From: Streptomyces meridianus
GTDB lineage: Bacteria; Actinomycetota; Actinomycetes; Streptomycetales; Streptomycetaceae
Assembly (NCBI RefSeq): GCF_023703325.1
Contig: NZ_JAMQGM010000041.1
Location: forward strand, 39,137 to 103,136
Reading direction: 5' to 3'
Length of the DNA: 64,000 nucleotides
Shown piece by piece: positions 53,683 to 61,183 of this stretch. The notes beneath the pieces were generated by a model, which was not told the origin of the DNA, did not search any database, and saw only the letters and a list, made by a program, of their open reading frames with translations. The position numbers and the translations under genes were made by a program. Numbering within the stretch: the stretch's first letter is position 1; every line of letters starts with the position of its first letter.

Positions 53683-54942
53683 ATGGTTCTCTGTCCCGCA
53701 GTCCACACACTCGACCACCCCGTGGGCGCCCTCGACCCGGACGCCGCCGACCTCCACACCGAGGGCGAACTCCTGCGCCGGTACGGTCCGATCATCCCGG
53801 TGACGGTCTCCGGGGTGCCGGTCTGGATGACCACGGGACACGCCGCCTCGAAGGCCGTGCTGGACCACCACCCGGACCTGGCCAAGGGCCTCGCGCACTG
53901 GCGGGCCCTCCAGGAGGGCCGGGTTCCGCAGGGCTGGCCGCTGCTGCCGATCCTGGCCGGGGCGAACATGCTCAACGCCAACGGCGCGGACCACAGGCGG
54001 TTGCGCACGCTGATCGCCCAGGCGTTCACCCCGCGCCGGATCCGGGAGTTCACCCCCCGCATCGAGGAGATCACCGAAGGGCTCCTCCACCGTCTTGCGG
54101 CGGGGACCGCCGACGGACCGGCCGACCTCAAGGCGGAGTTCGCCTACCCGATGCCCATGGCGGTGATCTGCGAGTTCTTCGGCGTCCCCGACCCGCGCGA
54201 CCGGAACGCCCTGCACACCCACTTCGAGACCCTGCTCAGCAGCACGCCCACACCAGAGGAACTCCAGGCCGCCCACCTCGGTATCCAGAGCGAGCTGCGG
54301 CGGCTCGTCGACGGCAAGCGGCGCGTCCCGGGCGACGACCTGACCACCGCACTCATCGCCGCCCACGCGGAGGACGGCGACCGGCTCAGCGAACAGGAAC
54401 TCATCGACACGCTTCTGCTGTTCCTGCTCGGCGGCCACGACACCACCGTCAATCTCATCACCAACACCGTCCGGGCCCTGCTGTCCCACCCCGATCAGCT
54501 CGACCGGCTGCAGCGGGGCGTGCACGACTGGGCCGACGCGGTCGAGGCCGGTCTGCAGTGGTCCGGACCCGTCCGCGGCATCTACCTGCGGTTCGCGACC
54601 CGCGACACGCACATCGCGGGGACCCTGGTCCGGTCCGGCGAACCCGTCATGGTCGCCCTTGCCTCCGCCAACCGCGACGCCGACGTGATCCCGCAGGCCG
54701 AACGCTTCGACATCACCCGCAACAACCGCTCCCACATCGCCTTCGGCGCCGGTGCCCACTTCTGCATCGGCGCGCCGCTGGCCCGCGTGGAGGCCGCGAT
54801 CGCCCTGCGGGCGCTCTTCACGCGCTTCCCCCGACTGACGGCGGCCGTGGCCGACCGCGACCTCGTCCCCCTCACGTCCTACGGGATGAACGGCCTCCAG
54901 GCGCTGCCCGTCCATCTGGAGCCGCAGGCTCTCGCAGCCTGA
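53683..54942 (+). CDS. Cytochrome P450 lacking the ExxR motif (CYP157-like)
   Basis: 419 residues. Heme loop FGAGAHFCIGAPLAR with the thiolate Cys361; I-helix oxygen site LLGGHDTT (~250-255); C-helix HRRLRTLIAQAFTP. The K-helix, normally EExLR, reads Glu288-Ala-Gly-Leu-Gln292-Trp, so both the Glu and the Arg of ExxR are missing. This loss is known in the CYP157 family of streptomycetes, and the YGPIIPVTVSGVPVW head fits that group. No ferredoxin or reductase gene is adjacent, so redox partners must be elsewhere. ATG 53683 after GGAGG. Confidence 0.9.
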   Translation: MVLCPAVHTLDHPVGALDPDAADLHTEGELLRRYGPIIPVTVSGVPVWMTTGHAASKAVLDHHPDLAKGLAHWRALQEGRVPQGWPLLPILAGANMLNANGADHRRLRTLIAQAFTPRRIREFTPRIEEITEGLLHRLAAGTADGPADLKAEFAYPMPMAVICEFFGVPDPRDRNALHTHFETLLSSTPTPEELQAAHLGIQSELRRLVDGKRRVPGDDLTTALIAAHAEDGDRLSEQELIDTLLLFLLGGHDTTVNLITNTVRALLSHPDQLDRLQRGVHDWADAVEAGLQWSGPVRGIYLRFATRDTHIAGTLVRSGEPVMVALASANRDADVIPQAERFDITRNNRSHIAFGAGAHFCIGAPLARVEAAIALRALFTRFPRLTAAVADRDLVPLTSYGMNGLQALPVHLEPQALAA

Positions 54943-54982
54943 GAAACCAAGCAGCACCGAGTCGGCATCCGGGCGCCTCGTG

Positions 54983-55026
54983 TGCCGGTGATCTGCGCGG
55001 TGGGAGGCTCGCGGAGATCACCGGCA
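54983..55026 (+). terminator. Hairpin after the P450 gene
   Basis: Perfect 12-base arms (54983-54994 and 55015-55026, TGCCGGTGATCT and complement) with a 20-base GC-rich loop, 40 bp after the P450 stop and before the ECF42-type promoter. Confidence 0.65.
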
Positions 55027-55066
55027 TGCGTGTCGTCCGGAGAGCGGAAAAAACCTCGCGCGGCGG

Positions 55067-55093
55067 TGTCGAGAACCCGTGACCGGCTCCGTC
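55067..55093 (+). promoter_or_regulatory. ECF42-type promoter for the DGPF/sigma pair
   Basis: TGTCGA (55067-55072), 17 bp, CGTC (55090-55093). As I recall, the ECF42 consensus is TGTCGA at -35 and CG(A/T)C at -10. It lies 53 bp before the DGPF gene, the usual target of its own sigma factor. Confidence 0.65.
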
Positions 55094-55145
55094 CCCGGTG
55101 TGAACGCGACCACAATGGGTCGCACCAGCACCGAGGAGAACCACG

Positions 55146-55553
55146 ATGGCCAAGTACCTGCTGCTGAAGCACTACCGCGGCGCCCCGGCTCCGGTCAACG
55201 ACGTGCCCATGAACCAGTGGGAGCCGGAGGAGATCTCGGCGCACGTGCAGTACATGAACGACTTCGCGGCCCGGCTGGAGAGGTCCGGCGAGTTCGTCGA
55301 CGGCCAGGCGCTCGCCCCCGAGGGGACGTGGGTCCGGTACGACGGCGAGGGACTCCCGCCGGTCACCGACGGCCCGTTCGCCGAGACGAAGGACCTCATC
55401 GCCGGCTGGATGGTGATCGACGTCGACAGCCACGAGCGGGCCGTCGAGCTGGCCGGGGAACTGTCGGCCGCGCCCGGGGCGGGCGGCAAGCCGATCCACG
55501 AGTGGCTCGAGGTCCGCCCGTTCCTGACCGCGCCGCCCACCGTCACGGAGTGA
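55146..55553 (+). CDS. DGPF-domain (YCII-related) protein
   Basis: 135 residues, small ferredoxin-like fold. MAKYLLLKHYRG opening and the name-giving TDGPFAETKDLIAGWMVIDV. DGPF proteins are encoded next to ECF42 (and ECF41-like) sigma factors and are their main targets; the chemical role is unknown. ATG 55146 after CCGAGGAGAACC. The sigma gene follows 4 bp after its stop. Confidence 0.93.
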   Translation: MAKYLLLKHYRGAPAPVNDVPMNQWEPEEISAHVQYMNDFAARLERSGEFVDGQALAPEGTWVRYDGEGLPPVTDGPFAETKDLIAGWMVIDVDSHERAVELAGELSAAPGAGGKPIHEWLEVRPFLTAPPTVTE

Positions 55554-55557
55554 ACAG

Positions 55558-56703
55558 ATGGACGAGGCCCTGCTCCGGAGCCTCACGCCGAGCGTGCTCG
55601 CCGTCCTCGTCCGCCGCGGAGCCGACTTCGCGGCGGCCGAGGACGCCGTGCAGGACGCGCTGGTCGAGGCGGTCCGCCTCTGGCCGGCCGGTCCTCCGCA
55701 GGACCCGAAGGGCTGGCTGGTCACCGTCGCGTGGCGCAAGTTCCTCGACCGGGCCCGGGCGGACACCGCCCGCCGCCGGCGTGAGGACCTCGTCAGCGTC
55801 GACGCGGCGGAGCCGGCGCCCGGGCCCGCGGTGGACGACACGCTCCGGCTGTACTTCCTGTGCGCCCACCCGTCCCTCACGCCGTCGTCGGCGGTCGCGC
55901 TCACGCTGCGCGCCGTCGGCGGGCTGACCACCCGCCAGATCGCCCGGGCCTACCTGGTCCCCGAGGCGACCATGGCGCAGCGCATCAGCCGTGCCAAGCG
56001 CACCGTCTCCGGGGTGCGGTTCGACCGGCCCGGCGATGTCGCCACCGTGCTGCGCGTCCTCTACCTGGTCTTCAACGAGGGCTACTCGGGCGACGTCGAC
56101 CTCGCCGCCGAGGCCATCCGGCTCACCCGGCAACTGGCGGCCGCGATCGACCATCCCGAGGTGGCGGGTCTGCTCGCCCTCATGCTGCTCCACCACGCAC
56201 GGCGCTCCGCCCGGACCGCGCCCGACGGCAGCCTGGTGCCGCTCGCCGAACAGGACCGCAGCCGGTGGGACACCGAGTCGATCGCCGAGGGCATCGAGAT
56301 CCTCCAGGCGGCTCTCGCCAGCGACCGGCTGGGGGAGTACCAGGCCCAGGCCGCCATCGCTGCACTCCACGCCGACGCACCCACCGCCGGAGAGACCGAC
56401 TGGGGGCAGATCGTCGAGTGGTACGACGAGCTCGTACGCCTTACCGGCAGCCCGGTCGTCCGACTGAACCGCGCGGTGGCCGTCGGTGAGGCCGACGGGC
56501 CGCGCGCCGGGCTGGCGGCGCTTGCGGAGGTGGACGCCTCCATGCCCCGCCATGCGGCGGTGTCGGCGCACCTCCACGAGCGCGACGGCGACCTGGTGAC
56601 GGCCGCACGTCTGTACGCCGAGGCGGCATGCCAGGCCTCCAACCTCGCCGAGCGTGACCACCTGACGCGCCGGGCCGCCCGGCTCAATGCCCGGTGCCGC
56701 TGA
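55558..56703 (+). CDS. ECF42-group sigma factor with C-terminal extension
   Basis: 381 residues, roughly twice an ordinary ECF sigma. Region 2 (AAAEDAVQDALVEAVRLWP... GWLVTVAWRKFLDRARADTARRRRED), region 4 (LTTRQIARAYLVPEATMAQRISRAKR), then a ~200-residue helical, TPR-like C-terminal domain (VLYLVFNEGYSGDVDLAAEAIRLTRQL ... DLVTAARLYAEAACQASNLAERDHL). In ECF42 factors this extension replaces an anti-sigma factor and is needed for activity. No anti-sigma gene is present, as expected. Likely autoregulated with the DGPF gene through the promoter at 55067. Confidence 0.94.
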   Translation: MDEALLRSLTPSVLAVLVRRGADFAAAEDAVQDALVEAVRLWPAGPPQDPKGWLVTVAWRKFLDRARADTARRRREDLVSVDAAEPAPGPAVDDTLRLYFLCAHPSLTPSSAVALTLRAVGGLTTRQIARAYLVPEATMAQRISRAKRTVSGVRFDRPGDVATVLRVLYLVFNEGYSGDVDLAAEAIRLTRQLAAAIDHPEVAGLLALMLLHHARRSARTAPDGSLVPLAEQDRSRWDTESIAEGIEILQAALASDRLGEYQAQAAIAALHADAPTAGETDWGQIVEWYDELVRLTGSPVVRLNRAVAVGEADGPRAGLAALAEVDASMPRHAAVSAHLHERDGDLVTAARLYAEAACQASNLAERDHLTRRAARLNARCR

Positions 56704-56873
56704 CGGGTCGGGATCGGCTCTTCCGGCCTCCGTGACGGCCGTGCGGGACCCTGGATGGCCACGGACGGGGGTCATCGGAGATGATGATCGAGGAGCCGGA
56801 GACCGCTCCGGATGCCGGACGGCACTGAACTCCCCACCAGCCCCGACGCGAAGCAGCAGGTGAGAGAGTCAGC

Positions 56874-58310
56874 ATGCGTTTCCTCAACGACATCGAACCG
56901 TCGTACGACCTGACGTACGACGACGTGTTCATGGTGCCCGGCCGTTCCGCGGTCGGCTCCCGTCAGCAGGTCGACCTGTCGTCGCCCGACGGGACGGGCA
57001 CCACGATTCCCCTCGTGGTCGCCAACATGACCGCGATCGCCGGCCGCCGCATGGCCGAGACGGTCGCCCGCCGGGGCGGCATGACCGTCATCCCGCAGGA
57101 CATCCCGCTGGACGTGGTCACCGAGGTCATCGGATGGGTCAAGCAGCGGCATCTGCTCCTGGACACGCCCATCGTGCTCGAGCCGCACTCGACGGTCGCC
57201 GACGCACTGTCCCTGCTGCCCAAGCGGGCGCACGGCGCGGGAGTCGTCGTCGCCGAGGGCCGTCCGGTCGGCGTCGTCACCGAATCCGACCTCACCGGCG
57301 TGGACCGCTTCACGCAGCTGTCCGAGGTGATGTCGCGGGAGCTCCTGCTGCTCGCCGCGGACATCGACCCGCACGAGGCCTTCGACCGTCTCGACTCCGC
57401 CCACCGCAAGCTCGCGCCCGCCGTGGACCGCGACGGGCGGCTGGCCGGCATCCTCACCCGCAAGGGGGCACTGCGCGCCACGCTCTACACCCCGGCCACC
57501 GACGACCGGGGAAGGCTGCGGATCGCCGCGGCCCTCGGCGTCAACGGCGACATCGCGGGGCGCGCCGAGGGCCTGCTCGACGCCGGTGTGGACACCCTCG
57601 TGGTCGACACCGCGCACGGCCACCAGGAGTCGATGATCAACGCGCTCAGGGCCGTGCGCGCGCTGGATCCCCAGGTCCCCGTCGTCGCCGGCAACGTCGT
57701 CGCGGCCGAGGGCGTCCGCGACCTCGTCGAAGCCGGGGCGGACATCGTCAAGGTGGGCGTCGGGCCGGGCGCCATGTGCACCACCCGGATGATGACCGGC
57801 GTGGGCCGCCCGCAGTTCTCCGCGGTTCTCGAGTGCGCCGCCGAGGCGCGCCGGCTCGGCAAGCACGTCTGGGCGGACGGAGGGGTCCGGCACCCCCGTG
57901 ATGTCGCGATGGCCCTGGCAGCCGGTGCCTCCAACGTCATGATCGGCTCCTGGTTCGCGGGCACCTACGAGTCGCCGGGGGACCTCCAGCACGCGGCCGA
58001 CGGCCGCCCGTACAAGGAGAGCTTCGGGATGGCCTCGGCCCGCGCCGTGCTCAACCGCACCAGCGAGGAATCGGCCTACGACCGGGCCCGCAAGGGCCTG
58101 TTCGAGGAGGGCATCTCCACGTCGAGGATGTTCCTCGACCCGGACCGGCCCGGAGTCGAGGACCTGATCGACTCGATCATCGCCGGGGTCCGCAGCTCCT
58201 GCACCTATGCGGGCGCCGACACCCTGGAAGCGTTCCACGAGCGCGCCGTCGTCGGAGTGCAGAGCGCTGCGGGGTACGCGGAGGGCAAGCCCCTGCATGC
58301 CAGCTGGTAG
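56874..58310 (+). CDS. guaB1: GuaB1-type IMP dehydrogenase-family protein (probable GMP reductase)
   Basis: 478 residues. IMPDH/GMPR barrel: PSYDLTYDDVFMVPGRS, PLVVANMTAIAG, two CBS motifs (~95-215; HSTVADALSLLPKRAHGAGVVVAEGRPVGVVTESDL), DTAHGHQ, the catalytic loop VGVGPGAMCTTRMMTGVG with the nucleophilic Cys, and GASNVMIGSWFAGTYESPG. The GuaB1 group of actinobacteria is reported to be a CBS-containing GMP reductase that returns GMP to IMP. The sequence fits this better than true IMPDH (GuaB2). ATG 56874 after AGGTGAGAGAG. Confidence 0.9.
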   Translation: MRFLNDIEPSYDLTYDDVFMVPGRSAVGSRQQVDLSSPDGTGTTIPLVVANMTAIAGRRMAETVARRGGMTVIPQDIPLDVVTEVIGWVKQRHLLLDTPIVLEPHSTVADALSLLPKRAHGAGVVVAEGRPVGVVTESDLTGVDRFTQLSEVMSRELLLLAADIDPHEAFDRLDSAHRKLAPAVDRDGRLAGILTRKGALRATLYTPATDDRGRLRIAAALGVNGDIAGRAEGLLDAGVDTLVVDTAHGHQESMINALRAVRALDPQVPVVAGNVVAAEGVRDLVEAGADIVKVGVGPGAMCTTRMMTGVGRPQFSAVLECAAEARRLGKHVWADGGVRHPRDVAMALAAGASNVMIGSWFAGTYESPGDLQHAADGRPYKESFGMASARAVLNRTSEESAYDRARKGLFEEGISTSRMFLDPDRPGVEDLIDSIIAGVRSSCTYAGADTLEAFHERAVVGVQSAAGYAEGKPLHASW

Positions 58311-58340
58311 TCGCGGCCGGACCCCTGGGGCCCGGCCGCG

Positions 58341-58424
58341 GGTGACGGCAGGCGCAGCGCACGCCTGCCGTCACCCCGCCCTCAGCCGGCGGCGGCCGCC
58401 GCCGGCTGAGGGCGGGGTGACGGC
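58341..58424. terminator. Nested hairpins with a perfect 58-bp palindrome between convergent genes
   Basis: 58367-58424 is a perfect palindrome: 29 bases followed at once by their reverse complement, centred at 58395/58396 with no spacer. A competing stem pairs 58341-58354 with 58362-58375 (14 bp, 7-base loop). The block separates guaB1 from the convergent SGNH hydrolase and overlaps the last ~17 codons of the latter. It is suited to stopping transcription from both sides. Confidence 0.85.
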
Positions 58425-59399
58425 CATGCGCAGGGCGTCCGCGACGGCGGCGGCCAAGGTCGCGTGCCCGTCGTCGTTCGGGTGCAGACCGTCGGCGAGA
58501 TGCTCCGGACCCAGCAGCCGGAGGCCCGGCAGCAGTGCCAGATGCCGGTCCCCGGCTGCCGCACGCTCCAGCACCGCCGACTCCTGGGCGTCGCGCAACC
58601 GGCCGAGCGTGGCGCCCAGCCGGTTCGGGACGTCTTCCGCCTCGGGACGCAGCGGCGGGGACACGACGAGCAGCGGCGTACCGGGCCGGCCCTGCCGGAC
58701 GAGGTCGAGGAAGGTCCGCGTCGTCTCGTACAGCAGCGCAGCCGAAGCCGGCACTCCCGACCAGCAGTTGGTGCCGAAGGCGAGGGTGATCAGGTCGCAG
58801 GGGAGCGCGGCGATCTGTTCGGCGCACGCGGCCTCGCCGTGCGCCGAACCCGCGTAGCCCAGGTTGACCGTGTCGAGCCCGAGAGTGCGTCCCACGACGG
58901 ACGGCCAGCTCAGCGCAGGGCGGGTGGCGAGCCAGCCCTCGGTGATGGAGTCGCCGTGCACGACCCAGCGCGGTCGCGGGGGTGCGGGGGCAACGGCTCC
59001 GCTGCCGCGCACGCCCAGGACGACGGGGGACAGGGACTCCGGCAGGTGGACGGTGACCGGGCCGAGGCCCGGCGGCAGGGTCAGTCGCACCGTCTCGTCC
59101 TCGCCCACCACCGCCGGTACACGATCGAGCGGTACGTCGCCGCGCCACGCCTCGAAGACGGGCTCGGCCACCCTGAGGGCCTCGGCCGGACCGGGCTCGC
59201 CCGCGCGGTAGCGCACCTCGAGACGCGCACCCGCGTCGGCCGTCAGCTCCAGCCGGACGCCGGCCGGCAGCGCCGCGCGCTCCCACATGTCCAGGGGCAA
59301 CCGCAGCCGGTCGTCGGGGTCCGCCCGCACCGGCCGACCCTCGTACCACCAGGACAGACCTCGCAGGTAGGGCGCCGGATCCTGCCAGTCGCCGCTCAT
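58371..59399 (-). CDS. SGNH/GDSL-family hydrolase
   Basis: 342 residues. N-terminal beta-sandwich (~1-130), then an SGNH esterase domain: VVHGDSITEGW (nucleophile Ser, block I), GYAGSAHGE (block II Gly), LAFGTNCW (block III Asn) and ADGLHPNDDGHATLA (Asp-His, block V). No signal peptide, so it is probably cytosolic; likely removes acyl groups from a carbohydrate or small ester. The C-terminus AGGGRRRLRAG is encoded by the palindrome. ATG 59399 lacks a clear SD but begins at the conserved SGDWQDPAPYLRGL. Confidence 0.88.
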   Translation of the reverse strand: MSGDWQDPAPYLRGLSWWYEGRPVRADPDDRLRLPLDMWERAALPAGVRLELTADAGARLEVRYRAGEPGPAEALRVAEPVFEAWRGDVPLDRVPAVVGEDETVRLTLPPGLGPVTVHLPESLSPVVLGVRGSGAVAPAPPRPRWVVHGDSITEGWLATRPALSWPSVVGRTLGLDTVNLGYAGSAHGEAACAEQIAALPCDLITLAFGTNCWSGVPASAALLYETTRTFLDLVRQGRPGTPLLVVSPPLRPEAEDVPNRLGATLGRLRDAQESAVLERAAAGDRHLALLPGLRLLGPEHLADGLHPNDDGHATLAAAVADALRMAVTPPSAGGGRRRLRAG

Positions 59400-59579
59400 C
59401 GCTCACCGCCGTTCGTCAGGGGTCGCATCCCGGCTACCCCGCCCCGGGCCGGACCCACGCAGGAATGTGATCTTCCGGTGCTGCGAGAGCCCGTCTGCCT
59501 CGTGTTGTACTTCAGATGCGGCTTCGGCGCCGCATCCGGCAGAGCCCACACGCCCCCTCGGAGAAGTGATCCACCCGTC

Positions 59580-60035
59580 GTGCGACTCAACGATCTCGAC
59601 GAACGCATCGTCCACGTCCTCGCCGAGGACGCCCGCCGCTCCTACGCGGACATCGGCGCCGAGGTGGGCCTGTCGGCGCCCGCCGTCAAACGGCGGGTCG
59701 ACCGGCTCCGCGCCCAAGGGGCCATCACCGGGTTCACCGTGCGGGTGGACCCGGCCGCACTGGGCTGGGAGACCGAGGGGTTCATCGAGATGTACTGCCG
59801 CCGGAACACCTCGCCCGAGGCGATCCACCGGGGGCTGTCCCGATACCCGGAGGTGGCCTCCGCCTCCACCGTGACCGGCGAGGCCGATGCCATCGTCCAG
59901 GTCTTCGCCTCCGACATGCGCCATTTCGAGCGCGTCCTGGAGCGGATCGCGGGCGAGCCGTTCGTGGAGCGCACCAAGTCCGTGCTGGTGCTCTCCCCGC
60001 TGCTGCGCCGCTACGGTTCGGGCACTCCCGGTTGA
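59580..60035 (+). CDS. Lrp/AsnC-family regulator
   Basis: 151 residues. N-terminal HTH (LNDLDERIVHVLAEDARRSYADIGAEVGLSAPAVKRRVDRLRAQGAI) and a C-terminal RAM ligand-binding domain (FIEMYCRRNTSPEAIHRGLSRYPEVASASTVTGEADAIVQVF). Such proteins sense amino acids. GTG 59580 after GGAGAAGTGAT. It stands just upstream of davA-davB on the same strand and probably controls them in response to lysine or a product. Confidence 0.92.
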   Translation: MRLNDLDERIVHVLAEDARRSYADIGAEVGLSAPAVKRRVDRLRAQGAITGFTVRVDPAALGWETEGFIEMYCRRNTSPEAIHRGLSRYPEVASASTVTGEADAIVQVFASDMRHFERVLERIAGEPFVERTKSVLVLSPLLRRYGSGTPG

Positions 60036-60181
60036 ACCGCCCTGCGGAGCACCGCAGTTGAGAGCGCGCGAACCGGGAGTCGGCACCAGCATCGGTACGC
60101 GCTTCTCCCTCTCTGGTGGCCCTCGGGCCGCGGCTGACATCCATGGCGTCGAACCCCGACCGGTGACCGGCGCCCATCAGA

Positions 60182-60276
60182 CAACGAATCGCCGGATCGG
60201 GCCGGAAACGCGCAACGAATCGCACGCCGGTGCGCAACGGAGCAGCCTTGTCCGCCGCGAGAGCCGGCCGTACCGT
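60182..60276 (+). promoter_or_regulatory. Phased repeats and promoter upstream of davA
   Basis: CAACGAATCGC occurs at 60182-60192 and 60213-60223 (31 bp apart, three helical turns). A partial copy CAACGG at 60235 is 22 bp further (two turns). A promoter follows at once: TTGTCC (60248-60253), 17 bp, TACCGT (60271-60276). The arrangement suits a multimeric Lrp-type activator binding one face of the DNA. Confidence 0.5.
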
Positions 60277-60324
60277 CGATGACGTCACTCCGAAAGAGCC
60301 CCACCGCACCACGCAAGAGGAACC

Positions 60325-61125
60325 ATGACGCCGCTGCGCATTGCGCTGCACCAAGGTCCGAGCGGCGTCCCCGCCACCAGCAGCGAAAGCCTCACCGCGC
60401 TCGAGAGCGCCGCGGCCCGTGCCGAGTCCGCCGGCGCATCGCTGCTGGTCGCCTCGGAGCTCTATCTGACGGGCTATGCCCTCGGCGGCGCTGTCCGGGA
60501 TCTGGCCGAGCCCGCCGACGGCGACGGCGCGCGGCGGGTGGCGGAGATCGCCGCCGAGCACCGCATCTCCGTCGCCTACGGTTACCCCGAGCGGGACGGC
60601 GAGGCGCTCCACAACTCCGTCCAGCTGATCGGCCCGGACGGCGGCCGGCAGGCCAACTACCGCAAGACCCATCTCTTCGGCGACTTCGAGACGGCCCACT
60701 TCACCCCCGGGGACGTCCCCGTGGTCCAGGCCGTCGTCGACGGTGTCACCGTCGGTCTGCTCATCTGCTACGACGTGGAGTTCCCGGAAACCGTGCGTGC
60801 CCACGCGCTCGCCGGAACCGAAGTGCTGCTGGTGCCGACCGCCCTGATGCGGCCCTTCGAGATCGTCCCGCAGACCGTTCTCCCGGTGCGCGCCTGGGAG
60901 AACCAGATGTACATCGCCTACGCCAACCGCTGCGGCCGGGAAGGGGAGTTCGACTTCGCCGGCCTCAGCTGCCTCGCCGCCCCCGACGGCACGGTGCGGG
61001 CCCGCGCCGGAGCCGACGACGACCTTCTCGTCGCCGAGGCCGACACCGCGTTGCTGACGGCCTCCCGGCTGCGCAATCCCTATCTCGGCGATCGCCGCCC
61101 GGCGCTCTACACCTCGCTGGTCTGA
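60325..61125 (+). CDS. davA: 5-Aminovaleramidase (nitrilase superfamily)
   Basis: 266 residues; hydrolyses 5-aminopentanamide to 5-aminovalerate. Nitrilase catalytic triad: Glu45 (LLVASELYLTGY), Lys114 (NYRKTHLFG), Cys148 (LLICYDVEFPE). The stretches LRIALHQG, VAYGYPERDGEALHNSVQLI, and WENQMYIAYANRCG match Pseudomonas putida DavA as I remember it. ATG 60325 after AAGAGGAACC. davB follows 58 bp later, which supports the assignment. Alternative: amidase for a phenylalanine- or tryptophan-derived amide, if the monooxygenase has another substrate. Confidence 0.85.
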   Translation: MTPLRIALHQGPSGVPATSSESLTALESAAARAESAGASLLVASELYLTGYALGGAVRDLAEPADGDGARRVAEIAAEHRISVAYGYPERDGEALHNSVQLIGPDGGRQANYRKTHLFGDFETAHFTPGDVPVVQAVVDGVTVGLLICYDVEFPETVRAHALAGTEVLLVPTALMRPFEIVPQTVLPVRAWENQMYIAYANRCGREGEFDFAGLSCLAAPDGTVRARAGADDDLLVAEADTALLTASRLRNPYLGDRRPALYTSLV

Positions 61126-61183
61126 GCCGCCGACCACTCCGATCAGACCCCGAATCACCTTTTCCCGCAGGAGAGTTCAGCCC

